Shown one piece after another: positions 44,738 to 58,800 of a DNA stretch of 64,000 bases; the first letter of the stretch is position 1, and the number at the start of each line of letters is the position of its first letter. The position numbers were made by a program, and so were the translations under genes. The notes beneath the pieces are model-generated. The model was not told where the DNA came from. It did not search any database and worked only from the letters and a program-made list of their open reading frames with translations. Origin of the DNA: Bombus terrestris (taxonomy: Eukaryota; Arthropoda; Insecta; Hymenoptera; Apidae); assembly GCF_910591885.1 (NCBI RefSeq), contig NC_063271.1, positions 15,865,001 to 15,929,000 on the forward strand. The letters are read 5' to 3'.

Positions 44738-47030
44738 ATGTATCGTAAATATACTATTACTATAAAACGTGTAACGTTATATAGTATTACGTTATAACGT
44801 ATTACGTTATATAGTATTACTATACAATGTGTAACGTTACATAGTATTACGTTATAACGTATAACGTTATATGGTATTACGTTATAACGTATTACGTTAT
44901 ATAGTATTACGATGTAACGTATAACGTTATATAGTATTACGATGTAACGTATAACGTTGTATACTATTACTATACAACGTGTAACGTTATATACTATTAC
45001 GTTATAACGTATAACGTTATATGGTATTGCGTTATAACGTGTAACGTTATATAGTATTACTATACAACGTGTAACGTTATATAGTATTACTATACAACGT
45101 GTAACGTTATATAGTATTCGTTATAAAGTGTAACGTTATATGCTATTACACTATAACAGATAACGTTATACAATATTACGATATAACGTGAAACGATATA
45201 TAGTATTACGATATAACGTATAACGTTATATAGTATTACGATATAACGTATAACGCTATATAGTATTACGATATAACGTATAACGTTATATAGTATTACG
45301 ATATAACGTATAACGTTATATGGTATTACCTTATAACGTAGAACGTTATATAGTATTACGATATAACGTATAACGTTATAAACTATTACTATATAACGTA
45401 TAACGTTATATACTATTACGATGTATCGTAAATATACTACTACTATACAACGTGTAACGTTATATAGTATTACGTTATAACATATAACGTTATATCGTAT
45501 TACTATACAATGTGTAACGTTACATAGTATTACGTTATAACGTGTAACGTTATAAGCTATTACAATATAACGTATAACGTTATGTGCTATTACTATGTAT
45601 CGTAAATATACTATTACTATAAAACGTGTAACGTTATATAGTATGACGTTATAACGTATTGCGTTATATAGTATTACTATACAATGTGTAACGTTACATA
45701 GTATTAATAATAACGTATAACGTTATATGGTATTACGTTATAACGTATAACGTTATATAGTATTACGATGTAACGTATAACGTTATATAGTATTACGTCA
45801 TATCGTATAACGTTATAAACTATTACTATATAACGTATAACGTTATGTACTAATACGATGTAACGTATAACGTTATATAGTATTACTATACAACGTGTAA
45901 CGTTCTATAGTATTACGTTATAACGTATAACGTTATATGATATTACGTTATAACGTATAACGTTATATGATATTACCTTATAACGAATAACGTTATATAG
46001 TACTACGACATAACGTATAACGTTATATACTATTACAATACAACGTGTAACGTTATATAGTATTACATTATAACGTATAACGTCATATAGTATTACTATA
46101 CAACGTATAACGTTATATAGTATTACGTTATAACGTATAACGTTATATGGTATTACGTTATAATGTATAACGTTATATAGTATTACGATATAACGTATAA
46201 CGTTATATAGTATTACGTCATAACGTATAACGTTATAAACTATTACTATATAACGTATAACGTTATATAATAGTACGAGGTATCGTAAATATCCTATTAC
46301 TATAAAACGTGTAACGTTATACAGTATTACGTTATAACATATAACGTTATATATTATTACTATACAATGTGTAACGTTACATAGTATTACGTTATGACGT
46401 ATAACGTTATATGGTATTACGTTATAACGTATAACGTTATGTAGTATTACGTCATATCGTATAACGTTATAAACTATTACTATATAACGTATAACGTTAT
46501 GTACTACTACAATGTAACGTATAACGTTATATAGTATTACTATACAACGTGTAACGTTATGTAGTATTACGTTATAACGTATAACGTTATATGATATTAC
46601 GTTATAACGTATAACGTTATATGATATTACGTTATAACGTATAACGTTAGATGATATTACGTTATAACGTATAACGTTATAAAATATTACTATATAACGT
46701 ATAACGTTATATAATAATACGATGTATCGTAGTTATACTATTACTGTACAACGTGTAACGTGATATAGTATTACGTTATATAGTATTACTATACAATGTG
46801 TAACGTTACATAGTATTATGTTGTAACGTATAACGTTATATGGAATTACCTTATGACGTATAACGTTATATAGTATTACGATGTAACGTATAACGTTATA
46901 TTCTATTACTATACAACGTTTAACGTTATATAGTATTACGTTATAACGTACAACGTTATATAGTATTACGTCATAACGTATAACGTTATAAGCTATTACT
47001 ATATAACGTATAACGTTATGTGCTATTACT
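44738..47030 (+). repeat. 2,293-bp exact tandem duplication, copy 2
   Basis: This is the identical second copy of 42445-44737, followed by 99 bp of a third copy (47031-47129) before the sequence diverges at ACGCTACATAG. Its modules are at 45116 (CAGATA), 45703 (29-bp monomer) and 46278 (446 module). Perfect identity over 2.3 kb, when every other pair here shows differences, marks it as the youngest event in the window or as an assembly duplication. Confidence 0.95.
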
Positions 47031-47129
47031 ATGTATCGTAAATATACTATTACTATAAAACGTGTAACGTTATATAGTATTACGTTATAACGTATTACGT
47101 TATATAGTATTACTATACAATGTGTAACG

Positions 47130-49959
47130 CTACATAGTATTACGTTATAACGTATAACGTTATATGGTATTACGTTATAACGTATAACGTTATATGGTAT
47201 TACGTTATAACGTATAACGTTATATAGTATTACGATGTAACGTATAACGTTGTATAGTATTACGATGTAACGTATAACGTTATATTCTATTACTATACAA
47301 CGTGTAACGTTATATACTCTTACGATGTAAAGTATAACGTTATATAGTATTACTATACAACGTGTAACTTTATATAGTATTACGTTATAACGTATAACGT
47401 TATATGGTATTACGTTATAACGTATAACGTTATATACTATTACGATGTATCGTAAATATACTATTACTATACAACGTGTAACGTTATATAATATTACGTT
47501 ATATACTATTACTATACAACGTGTAACGTTATATAATATTACGTTATATAGTATTACTATACAATGTGTAACGTTACATAGTATTACGTTATAACGTATA
47601 ACGTTATGTAGTATTACGTCATATCGTATAACGTTATAAACTATTACTATATAACGTATAACGTTATGTACTACTACGATGTAACGTATAACGTTATATA
47701 GTATTACTATATAACGTATAACGTTATATGGTATTACGTTATAACGTGTAACGTTATATAGTATTACTATACAACGTGTGACGTTATATAGTATTACTAT
47801 ACAACGTGTAACGTTGTATAGTATTACGTTATAACGTATAACGTTATATGGTATTACGTTATAATGTATAACGTTATATAGTATTACGATATAACGTATA
47901 ACGTTATATAGTATTACGTCGTAACGTGTAACGTTATAAACTATTACTGTATAACGTATAACGTTATATAATATCACGATGTATCGTAAATATACTATTA
48001 CTATACAACGTGTAACGTTATATAGTATTACGTTATATAGTATTACTATACAATGTGTAACGTTACATAGTATTATGTTGTAACGTATAACGTTATATGG
48101 TATTACCTTATGACGTATAACGTTATATAGTATTACGATGTAACGTATAACGTTATATTCTATTACTATACAACGTGTAACGTTATATAGAATTACGTTA
48201 TAACGTATAACGTTATATGATATTACGTTATAACGTATAACGTAATATAGTATTACTATACAACGTGTAACGTTATATAGTATTACGCTATAACGTATAA
48301 CGTTATATGGTATTACGTTATAATGTACAACGTTATATAATATTACGATATATCGTATAACGTTGTATAGTATTACGTCATAACGTATAACGTTATAAAC
48401 TATTACTATATAACGTATAACGTTATATACTATTACGATGTATCGTAAATATACTATTACTATACAACGTGTAACGTTATATAGTATTACGTTATAACGT
48501 ATAACGTTATATGATATTACGTTATAACGTATAACGTTATAAACTATTACTATATAACGTATAACGGTATATACTATTACGATGTAGCGTAAATATACTA
48601 TTACTATACAACGTGTAACGTTATATAATATTACGTTATATAGTATTACTATACAATGTGTAACGTTACATAGTATTATGTTGTAACGTATAACGTTATA
48701 TGGTATTACGTTATGACGTATAACGTTATATGGTATTACGTTATGACGTATAACGTTATATAGTATTAAGATGTAACGTATAACGTTATGTTCTATTACT
48801 ATACAACGTGTAACGTTATATAGTATTACGTTATAACGTACAACGTTATATAGTATTACGTCATAACGTATAACGTTATAAGCTACTACTATATAACGTA
48901 TAACGTTATGTGCTATTACTATGTATCGTAAATATACTATTCCTATAAAACGTGTAACGTTATATAGTATTACGTTATATCGTATTACGTTATATAGTAT
49001 TACTATACAATGTGTAACGTTACACAGTATTACGTTATAACGTGTAACGTTATAAGCTATTACAATATAACGTATAACGCTATGTGCTATTACTATGTAT
49101 CGTAAATATACTATTACTATAAAACGTGTAACGTTATATAGTATTACGTTATAACGTATTGCGTTATATAGTATTACTATACAATGTGTAACGTTACATA
49201 GTATTACGTTATAACGTATAACGTTATATGGTATTACGTTATAACGTATAACGTTATATAGTATTACGATGTAACGTATAACGTTATATAGTATTACGTC
49301 ATATCGTATAACGTTATAAACTATTACTATATAACGTATAACGTTATGTACTACTACGATGTAACGTATAACGTCATATAGTATTACTATACAACGTGTA
49401 ACGTTATATAGTATTACGTTATAACGTATAACGTTATATGATATTACGTTATAACGAATAACGTTATATAGTACTATGATATAACGTATAACGTTATATA
49501 CTATTACAAAACAACGTGTAACGTTATATAGTATTACATTATAACGTATAACATCATACAGTATTACTATACAACGTGTAACGTTATATAGTATTACGAT
49601 ATAACGTATAACGTTATATAGTATTACGTCATAACGTATAACGTTATAAACTATTACTATATAACGTATAACGTTATATAATATTACGAGGTATCGTAAA
49701 TATACTATTAATATAAAACGTGTAACGTTATATAGTATTACGTTATAACATATAACGTTATATAGTATTACGTCATAACGTATAACGTTATAAGCAATTA
49801 CTATATAACGTATAACGTTATGTGCTATTACTATGTATCGTAAATATACTATTACTATAAAACGTGTAACGTTATATAGTATTACGTTATAACGTATAAC
49901 GTTATATGGTATTACGTTATAACGTATAACGTTATGTAGTATTACGTCATATCGTATAA
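47130..49959 (+). repeat. Class II end and 609 module
   Basis: The left part ends at a class II CACGATG monomer (47975, preceded by ATTACTGTATAACG). From there a 609 module runs to GTAGCGTAAATA at 48584, although class I modules start differently (TATTTAGTATTACG). The right flank is a sister of 41076-41760. Private changes include CGTAATATAG near 48241 and TATTAAGATG near 48765. No gene. Confidence 0.8.
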
Positions 49960-51820
49960 CGTTATAAACTATTACTATATAACGTATAACGTTATATACT
50001 ATTACGATGTATCGTAAATATACTACTACTATACAACGTGTAACGTTATATAGTATTACGTTATAACATATAACGTTATATCGTATTACTATACAATGTG
50101 TAACGTTACATAGTATTACGTTATAACGTGTAACGTTATAAGCTATTACAATATAACGTATAACGTTATGTGCTATTACTATGTATCGTAAATATACTAT
50201 TACTATAAAACGTGTAACGTTGTATAGTATTACGTTATAACGTATTGCGTTATATAGTATTACTATACAATGTGTAACGTTACATAGTATTAATAATAAC
50301 GTATAACGTTATATGGTATTACGTTATAACGTATAACGTTATATAGTATTACGATGTAACGTATAACGTTATATAGTATTACGTCATATCGTATAACGTT
50401 ATAAACTATTACTATATAACGTATAACGTTATGTACTACTACGATGTAACGTATAACGTTATATAGTATTACTATACAACGTGTAACGTTATATAGTATT
50501 ACGTTATAACGTATAACGTTATATGATATTACGTTATAACGTATAACGTTATATGATATTACCTTATAACGAATAACGTTATATAGTACTACGACATAAC
50601 GTATAACGTTATATACTATTACAATACAACGTGTAACGTTATATAGTATTACATTATAACGTATAACGTCATATAGTATTACTATACAACGTATAACGTT
50701 ATATAGTATTACGTTATAACGTATAACGTTATATGGTATTACGTTATAATGTATAACGTTATATAGTATTACGATATAACGTATAACGTTATATAGTATT
50801 ACGTCATAACGTATAACGTTATAAACTATTACTATATAACGTATAACGTTATATAATAGTACGAGGTATCGTAAATATCCTATTACTATAAAACGTGTAA
50901 CGTTATACAGTATTACGTTATAACATATAACGTTATATATTATTACTATACAATGTGTAACGTTACATAGTATTACGTTATAACGTATAACGTTATATGG
51001 TATTACGTTATAACGTATAACGTTATGTAGTATTACGTCATATCGTATAACGTTATAAACTATTACTATATAACGTATAACGTTATGTACTACTACAATG
51101 TAACGTATAACGTTATATAGTATTACTATACAACGTGTAACGTTATATAGTATTACGTTATAACGTATAACGTTATATGATATTACGTTATAACGTATAA
51201 CGTTATATGATATTACGTTATAACGTATAACGTTAGATGATATTACGTTATAACGTATAACGTTATAAACTATTACTATATAACGTATAACGTTATATAA
51301 TAATACGATGTATCGTAGTTATACTATTACTATACAACGTGTAACGTGATATAGTATTACGTTATATAGTATTACTATACAATGTGTAACGTTACATAGT
51401 ATTATGTTGTAACGTATAACGTTATATGGTATTACCTTATGACGTATAACGTTATATAGTATTACGATGTAACGTATAACGTTATATTCTATTACTATAC
51501 AACGTTTAACGTTATATAGTATTACGTTATAACGTACAACGTTATATAGTATTACGTCATAACGTATAACGTTATAAGCTATTACTATATAACGTATAAC
51601 GTTATGTGCTATTACTATGTATCGTAAATATACTATTACTATAAAACGTGTAACGATATATAGTATTACGTTATAACGTATTACGTTATATAGTATTACT
51701 ATACAATGTGTAACGCTACATAGTATTACGTTATAACGTATAACGTTATATGGTATTACGTTATAACGTATAACGTTATATGGTATTACGTTATAACGTA
51801 TAACGTTATATAGTATTACG
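49960..51820 (+). repeat. Diverged copy of the 2,293-bp unit
   Basis: This aligns with about 45374-47234 at offset 4586, sharing the 29-bp ATTAATAATAACG monomer (50289-50317), ACTACAATG, ACGTGATATAG and ACGTTTAACG. It lacks the CAGATA series and several private variants of the exact pair (it has TATTACG where they have TATGACG). Its 446 module is at 50864. Confidence 0.85.
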
Positions 51821-52890
51821 ATATAACGTATAACGTTATATAGTATTACGTCGTAACGTGTAACGTTATAAACTATTACTATATAACGTATAACGTTATG
51901 TACTACTACGATGTAACGTATAACGTTATATAGTATTACTATATAACGTATAACGTTATGTACTACTACGATGTAACGTATAACGTTATATAGTATTACT
52001 ATATAACGTATAACGTTATATGGTATTACGTTATAACGTGTAACGTTATATAGTATTACTATACAACGTGTGACGTTATATAGTATTACTATACAACGTG
52101 TAACGTTGTATAGTATTACGTTATAACGTATAACGTTATATGGTATTACGTTATAATGTATAACGTTATATAGTATTACGATATAACGTATAACGTTATA
52201 TAGTATTACGTCGTAACGTGTAACGTTATAAACTATTACTGTATAACGTATAACGTTATATAATATCACGATGTATCGTAAATATACTATTACTATACAA
52301 CGTGTAACGTTATATAGTATTACGTTATATAGTATTACTATACAATGTGTAACGTTACATAGTATTATGTTGTAACGTATAACGTTATATGGTATTACCT
52401 TATGACGTATAACGTTATATAGTATTACGATGTAACGTATAACGTTATATTCTATTACTATACAACGTGTAACGTTATATAGTATTACGTTATAACGTAT
52501 AACGTTATGTGATATTACGTTATAACGTATAACGTTATATAGTATTACGATGTAACGTATAACGTTATATAGTATTACGATGTAACGTATAACGTTATAT
52601 TCTATTACTATACAACGTGTAACGTTATATACTCTTACGATGTAACGTATAACGTTGTATACTATTACTATACAACGTGTAACGTTATATACTATTACGT
52701 TATAACGTATAACGTTATATGGTATTGCGTTATAATGTGTAACGTTATATAGTATTACTATATAACGTATAACGTTATGTACTATTACGATGTAACGTAT
52801 AACGTTATATAGTATTACTATACAACGTGTAACTTTATATAGTATTACGTTATAACGTATAACGTTATATGGTATTACGTTATAACGTAT
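51821..52890 (+). repeat. Satellite segment with class II CACGATG monomer
   Basis: This contains a short repeated pair of CTATATAACG / CTACTACGATG monomers (51871-51990), GTGTGACGTTATATAG, and a class II CACGATG monomer at 52267. The series that follows is like 63465-64000 and 26773-27240. No gene. Confidence 0.65.
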
Positions 52891-55800
52891 AACGTTACAT
52901 AGTATTACGTCATATCGTATAACGTTATAAACTATTACTATATAACGTATAACGTTATGTACTACTACGATGTAACGTATAACATTATATAGTATTACTA
53001 TACAACGTGTAACGTTATATAGTATTACTATACAACGTGTAACGTTATATAGTATTACTATACAACGTGTAACGTTATATACTATTACGTTATAACGTAT
53101 AACGTTATATGGTATTGCGTTATAATGTGTAACGTTATGTAGTATTACGTTATAACGTATAACGCTATAAACTATTACTATATAAAGTATAACGTTGTGT
53201 ACTATTACGGTGCAACGTATAACGTTGTATAGTACTACGTTATAACGTATACCGTTATATGGTATTACGATATAACGTATAACGTTATGTAGTATTACGT
53301 CATATCGTATAACGTTATAAACTATTACTATATAACGTATAACGTTATGTACTACTACGATGTAACGTATAACGTTATATAGTATTACTATACAACGTGT
53401 AACGTTATATAGTATTACTATACAACGTGTAACGTTATATAGTATTACTATACAACGTGTAACGTTATATAGTATTACTATACAACGTGTAACGTTATAT
53501 AGTATTACGTCATAACTTATAACGTTATAAACTATTACTATATAACCTATAACGTTATATACTATTACGATGTATCGTAAATATACTATTACTATTCAAC
53601 GTGTAACGTTATAAAATATTACGATATAACGTATAACGTTATATAGTATTACGTCATAACTTATAACGTTATAAACTATTACTATATAACGTATAACGTT
53701 ATATGCTATTACGATGTATCGTAAATATACTATTACTATAAAACGTGTAACGTTATATAGTATTACGTCATAACGTATAACGTTATAAACTATTACTATA
53801 TAACGTATAACGTTATGTACTATTACGGTATAACGTATAACGTTGTATAGTATTACGTCATAACGTATAACGTTATAAACTATTACTATATAACGTATAA
53901 CGTTATATAATAACACGATGTATCGTAAATATACTATTACTATACAACGTGTAACGCTATTTAGTATTACGTTATATAGTATTACTATACAATGTGTAAC
54001 GTTACATAGTATTATGTTGTAACGTATAACGTTATATGGTATTACCTTATGACGTATAACGTTATATAGTATTACGATGTAACGTATAACGTTATATTCT
54101 ATTACTATACAACGTGTAACGTTATATAGAATTACGTTATAACGTATAACGTTATATGATATTACGTTATAACGTATAACGTTATATAGTATTACTATAC
54201 AACGTGTAACGTTATATAGTATTACGCTATAAAGTATAACGCTATATGGTATTACGTTATAATGTACAACGTTATATAATATTACGATAAATCGTATAAC
54301 GTTGTATAGTATTACGTCATAACGTATAACGTTATATACTATTACGATGTATCGTAAATATACTATTACTATACAACGTGTAACGTTATATAGTATTACG
54401 TTATAACGTATAACGTTATATGATATTACGTTATAACGTATAATGTTATAAACTATTACTATATAACGTATAACGGTATATACTATTACGATGTAGCGTA
54501 AATATACTATTACTATACAACGTGTAACGTTATATAATATTACGTTATATAGTATTACTATACAATGTGTAACGTTACATAGTATTATGTTGTAACGTAT
54601 AACGTTATATGGTATTACGTTATGACGTATAACGTTATATAGTATTACGATGTAACGTATAACGTTATGTTCTATTACTATACAACGTGTAACGTTATAT
54701 AGTATTACGTTATAACGTACAACGTTATATAGTATTACGTCATAACGTATAACGTTATAAGCTACTACTATATAACGTATAACGTTATGTGCTATTACTA
54801 TGTATCGTAAATATACTATTACTATAAAACGTGTAACGTTATATAGTATTACGTTATAACGTATTACGTTATATAGTATTACTATACAATGTGTAACGTT
54901 ACATAGTATTACGTTATAACGTGTAACGTTATAAGCTATTACAATATAACGTATAACGTTATGTGATATTACTATGTATCGTAAATATACTATTACTATA
55001 AAACGTGTAAAGTTATATAGTATTACGTTATAACGTATTGCGTTATATAGTATTACTATACAATGTGTAACGTTACATAGTATTACATTATAACGTATAA
55101 CGTTATATGGTATTACGTTATAACGTATAACGTTATATAGTATTACGATGTAACGTATAACGTTATATAGTATTACGTCATATCGTATAACGTTATAAAC
55201 TATTACTATATAACGTATAACGTTATGTACTACTACGATGTAACGTATAACGATATATAGTATTACTATACAACGTGTAACGTTATATAGTATTACGTTA
55301 TAACGTATAACGTTATATGATATTACGTTATAACGAATAACGTTATATAGTACTATGATATAACGTATAACGTTATATACTATTACAATACAACGTGTAA
55401 CGTTATAAGTATTACATTATAACGTATAACGTCATATAGTATTACTATACAACGTATAACGTTATATAGTATTACGTTATAACGTATAACGTTATATGGT
55501 ATTACGTTATAATGTATAACGTTATATAGTATTACGATATAACGTATAACGTTATATAGTATTACGTCATAACGTATAACGTTATAAACTATTACTATAT
55601 AACGTATAACGTTATATAATAGTACGAGGTATCGTAAATATCCTATTACTATAAAACGTGTAACGTTATACAGTATTACGTTATAACATATAACGTTATA
55701 TAGTATTACTATACAATGTGTAACGTTACATAGTATTACGTTATAACGTATAACGTTATATGGTATTACGTTATAACGTATAACGTTATGTAGTATTACG

Positions 55801-55931
55801 TCATATCGTATAACGTTATAAACTATTACTATATAACGTATAACGTTATGTACTACTACGATGTAACGTATAACGTTATATAGTATTACTATACAACGTG
55901 TAACGTTATATAGTATTACGTTATAACGTAT
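52891..55931 (+). repeat. About 3.05-kb tandem duplication, copy 1
   Basis: This aligns with 55932-58800. It carries the ACGCTATAAA/GGTGCAACG module (53162), four tandem CTATACAACGTG monomers (53384-53503), and a 609-type module starting at 53914 with its partner at 54493. Here the spacing is 579 because one monomer was lost near 54315. A 29-bp monomer with TTATAAGT lies at 55382-55410. Confidence 0.88.
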
Positions 55932-58800
55932 AACGTTACATAGTATTACGTCATATCGTATAACGTTATAAACTATTACTATATAACGTATAACGTTATG
56001 TACTACTACGATGTAACGTATAACGTTATATAGTATTACTATACAACGTGTAACGTTATATAGTATTACTATACAACGTGTAACGTTATATAGTATTACT
56101 ATACAACGTGTAACGTTATATACTATTACGTTATAACGTATAACGTTATATGGTATTGCGTTATAATGTGTAACGTTATGTAGTATTACGTTATAACGTA
56201 TAACGCTATAAACTATTACTATATAAAGTATAACGTTGTGTACTATTACGGTGCAACGTATAACGTTGTATAGTACTACGTTATAACGTATAACGTTATA
56301 TGGTATTACGATATAACGTATAACGTTATGTAGTATTACGTCATATCGTATAACGTTATAAACTATTACTATATAACGTATAACGTTATGTACTACTACG
56401 ATGTAACGTATAACGTTATATAGTATTACTATACAACGTGTAACGTTATATAGTATTACTATACAACGTGTAACGTTATATAGTATTACTATACAACGTG
56501 TAACGTTATATAGTATTACTATACAACGTGTAACGTTATATAGTATTACTATACAACGTGTAACGTTATATAGTATTACGTCATAACTTATAACGTTATA
56601 AACTATTACTATATAACCTATAACGTTATATACTATTACGATGTATCGTAAATATACTATTACTATTCAACGTGTAACGTTATAAAATATTACGATATAA
56701 CGTATAACGTTATATAGTATTACGACCTAACTTATAACGTTATAAACTATTACTATATAACGTATAACGTTATATGCTATTACGATGTATCGTAAATATA
56801 CTATTACTATAAAACGTGTAACGTTATATAGTATTACGTCATAACGTATAACGTTATAAACTATTACTATATAACGTATAACGTTATGTACTATTACGGT
56901 ATAACGTATAACGTTGTATAGTATTACGTCATAACGTATAACGTTATAAACTATTACTATATAACGTATAACGTTATATAATAACACGATGTATCGTAAA
57001 TATACTATTACTATACAACGTGTAACGCTATTTAGTATTACGTTATATAGTATTACTATACAATGTGTAACGTTACATAGTAATATGTTGTAACGTATAA
57101 CGTTATATGGTATTACCTTATGACGTATAACGTTATATAGTATTACGATGTAACGTATAACGTTATATTCTATTACTATACAACGTGTAACGTTATATAG
57201 AATTACGTTATAACGTATAACGTTATATGATATTACGTTATAACGTATAACGTTATATGATATTACGTTATAACGTATAACGTTATATAGTATTACTATA
57301 CAACGTGTAACGTTATATAGTATTACGCTATAACGTATAACGTTATATGGTATTACGTTATAATGTACAACGTTATATAATATTACGATAAATCGTATAA
57401 CGTTGTATAGTATTACGTCATAACGTATAACGTTATATACTATTACGATGTATCGTAAATATACTATTACTATACAACGTGTAACGTTATATAGTATTAC
57501 GTTATAACGTATAACGTTATATGATATTACGTTATAACGTATAATGTTATAAACTATTACTATATAACGTATAACGGTATATACTATTACGATGTAGCGT
57601 AAATATACTATTACTATACAACGTGTAACGTTATATAATATTACGTTATATAGTATTACTATACAATGTGTAACGTTACATAGTATTATGTTGTAACGTA
57701 TAACGTTATATGGTATTACGTTATGACGTATAACGTTATATAGTATTACGATGTAACGTATAACGTTATGTTCTATTACTATACAACGTGTAACGTTATA
57801 TAGTATTACGTTATAACGTACAACGTTATATAGTATTACGTCATAACGTATAACGTTATAAGCTACTACTATATAACGTATAACGTTATGTGCTATTACT
57901 ATGTATCGTAAATATACTATTACTATAAAACGTGTAACGTTATATAGTATTACGTTATAACGTATTACGTTATATAGTATTACTATACAATGTGTAACGT
58001 TACATAGTATTACGTTATAACGTGTAACGTTATAAGCTATTACAATATAACGTATAACGTTATGTGCTATTACTATGTATCGTAAATATACTATTACTAT
58101 AAAACGTGTAAAGTTATATAGTATTACGTTATAACGTATTGCGTTATATAGTATTACTATACAATGTGTAACGTTACATAGTATTACGTTATAACGTATA
58201 ACGTTATATGGTATTACGTTATAACGTATAACGTTATATAGTATTACGATGTAACGTATAACGTTATATAGTATTACGTCATATCGTATAACGTTATAAA
58301 CTATTACTATATAACGTATAACGTTATGTACTACTACGATGTAACGTATAACGATATATAGTATTACTATACAACGTGTAACGTTATATAGTATTACGTT
58401 ATAACGTATAACGTTATATGATATTACGTTATAACGAATAACGTTATATAGTACTATGATATAACGTATAACGTTATATACTATTACAATACAACGTGTA
58501 ACGTTATAAGTATTACATTATAACGTATAACGTCATATAGTATTACTATACAACGTATAACGTTATATAGTATTACGTTATAACGTATAACGTTATATGG
58601 TATTACGTTATAATGTATAACGTTATATAGTATTACGATATAACGTATAACGTTATATAGTATTACGTCATAACGTATAACGTTATAAACTATTACTATA
58701 TAACGTATAACGTTATATAATAGTACGAGGTATCGTAAATATCCTATTACTATAAAACGTGTAACGTTATACAGTATTACGTTATAACATATAACTTTAT
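55932..58800 (+). repeat. About 3.05-kb tandem duplication, copy 2
   Basis: The offset from copy 1 rises in one-monomer steps: 3041 bp at 56203, 3071 after a fifth CTATACAACGTG monomer (56425-56574), and 3101 after an extra TATGATATTACG monomer near 57250. It shares the 579-type monomer loss and the 29-bp TTATAAGT monomer (58483-58511). A local ACGACCTAAC change near 56722 creates a stop that shortens the by-product frame. Confidence 0.88.
56425..56574 (+). repeat. Five tandem ACTATACAACGTG monomers (variable-number site)
   Basis: This homogeneous monomer run precedes the GTCATAACTTATAACG monomer. At equivalent places it has two copies (24512-24571, 29750-29809), three (14238-14327, 18633-18722, 39967-40056), four (53384-53503) and five here. 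The copies differ little, so this is single-monomer expansion within a fixed HOR site. Confidence 0.88.
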
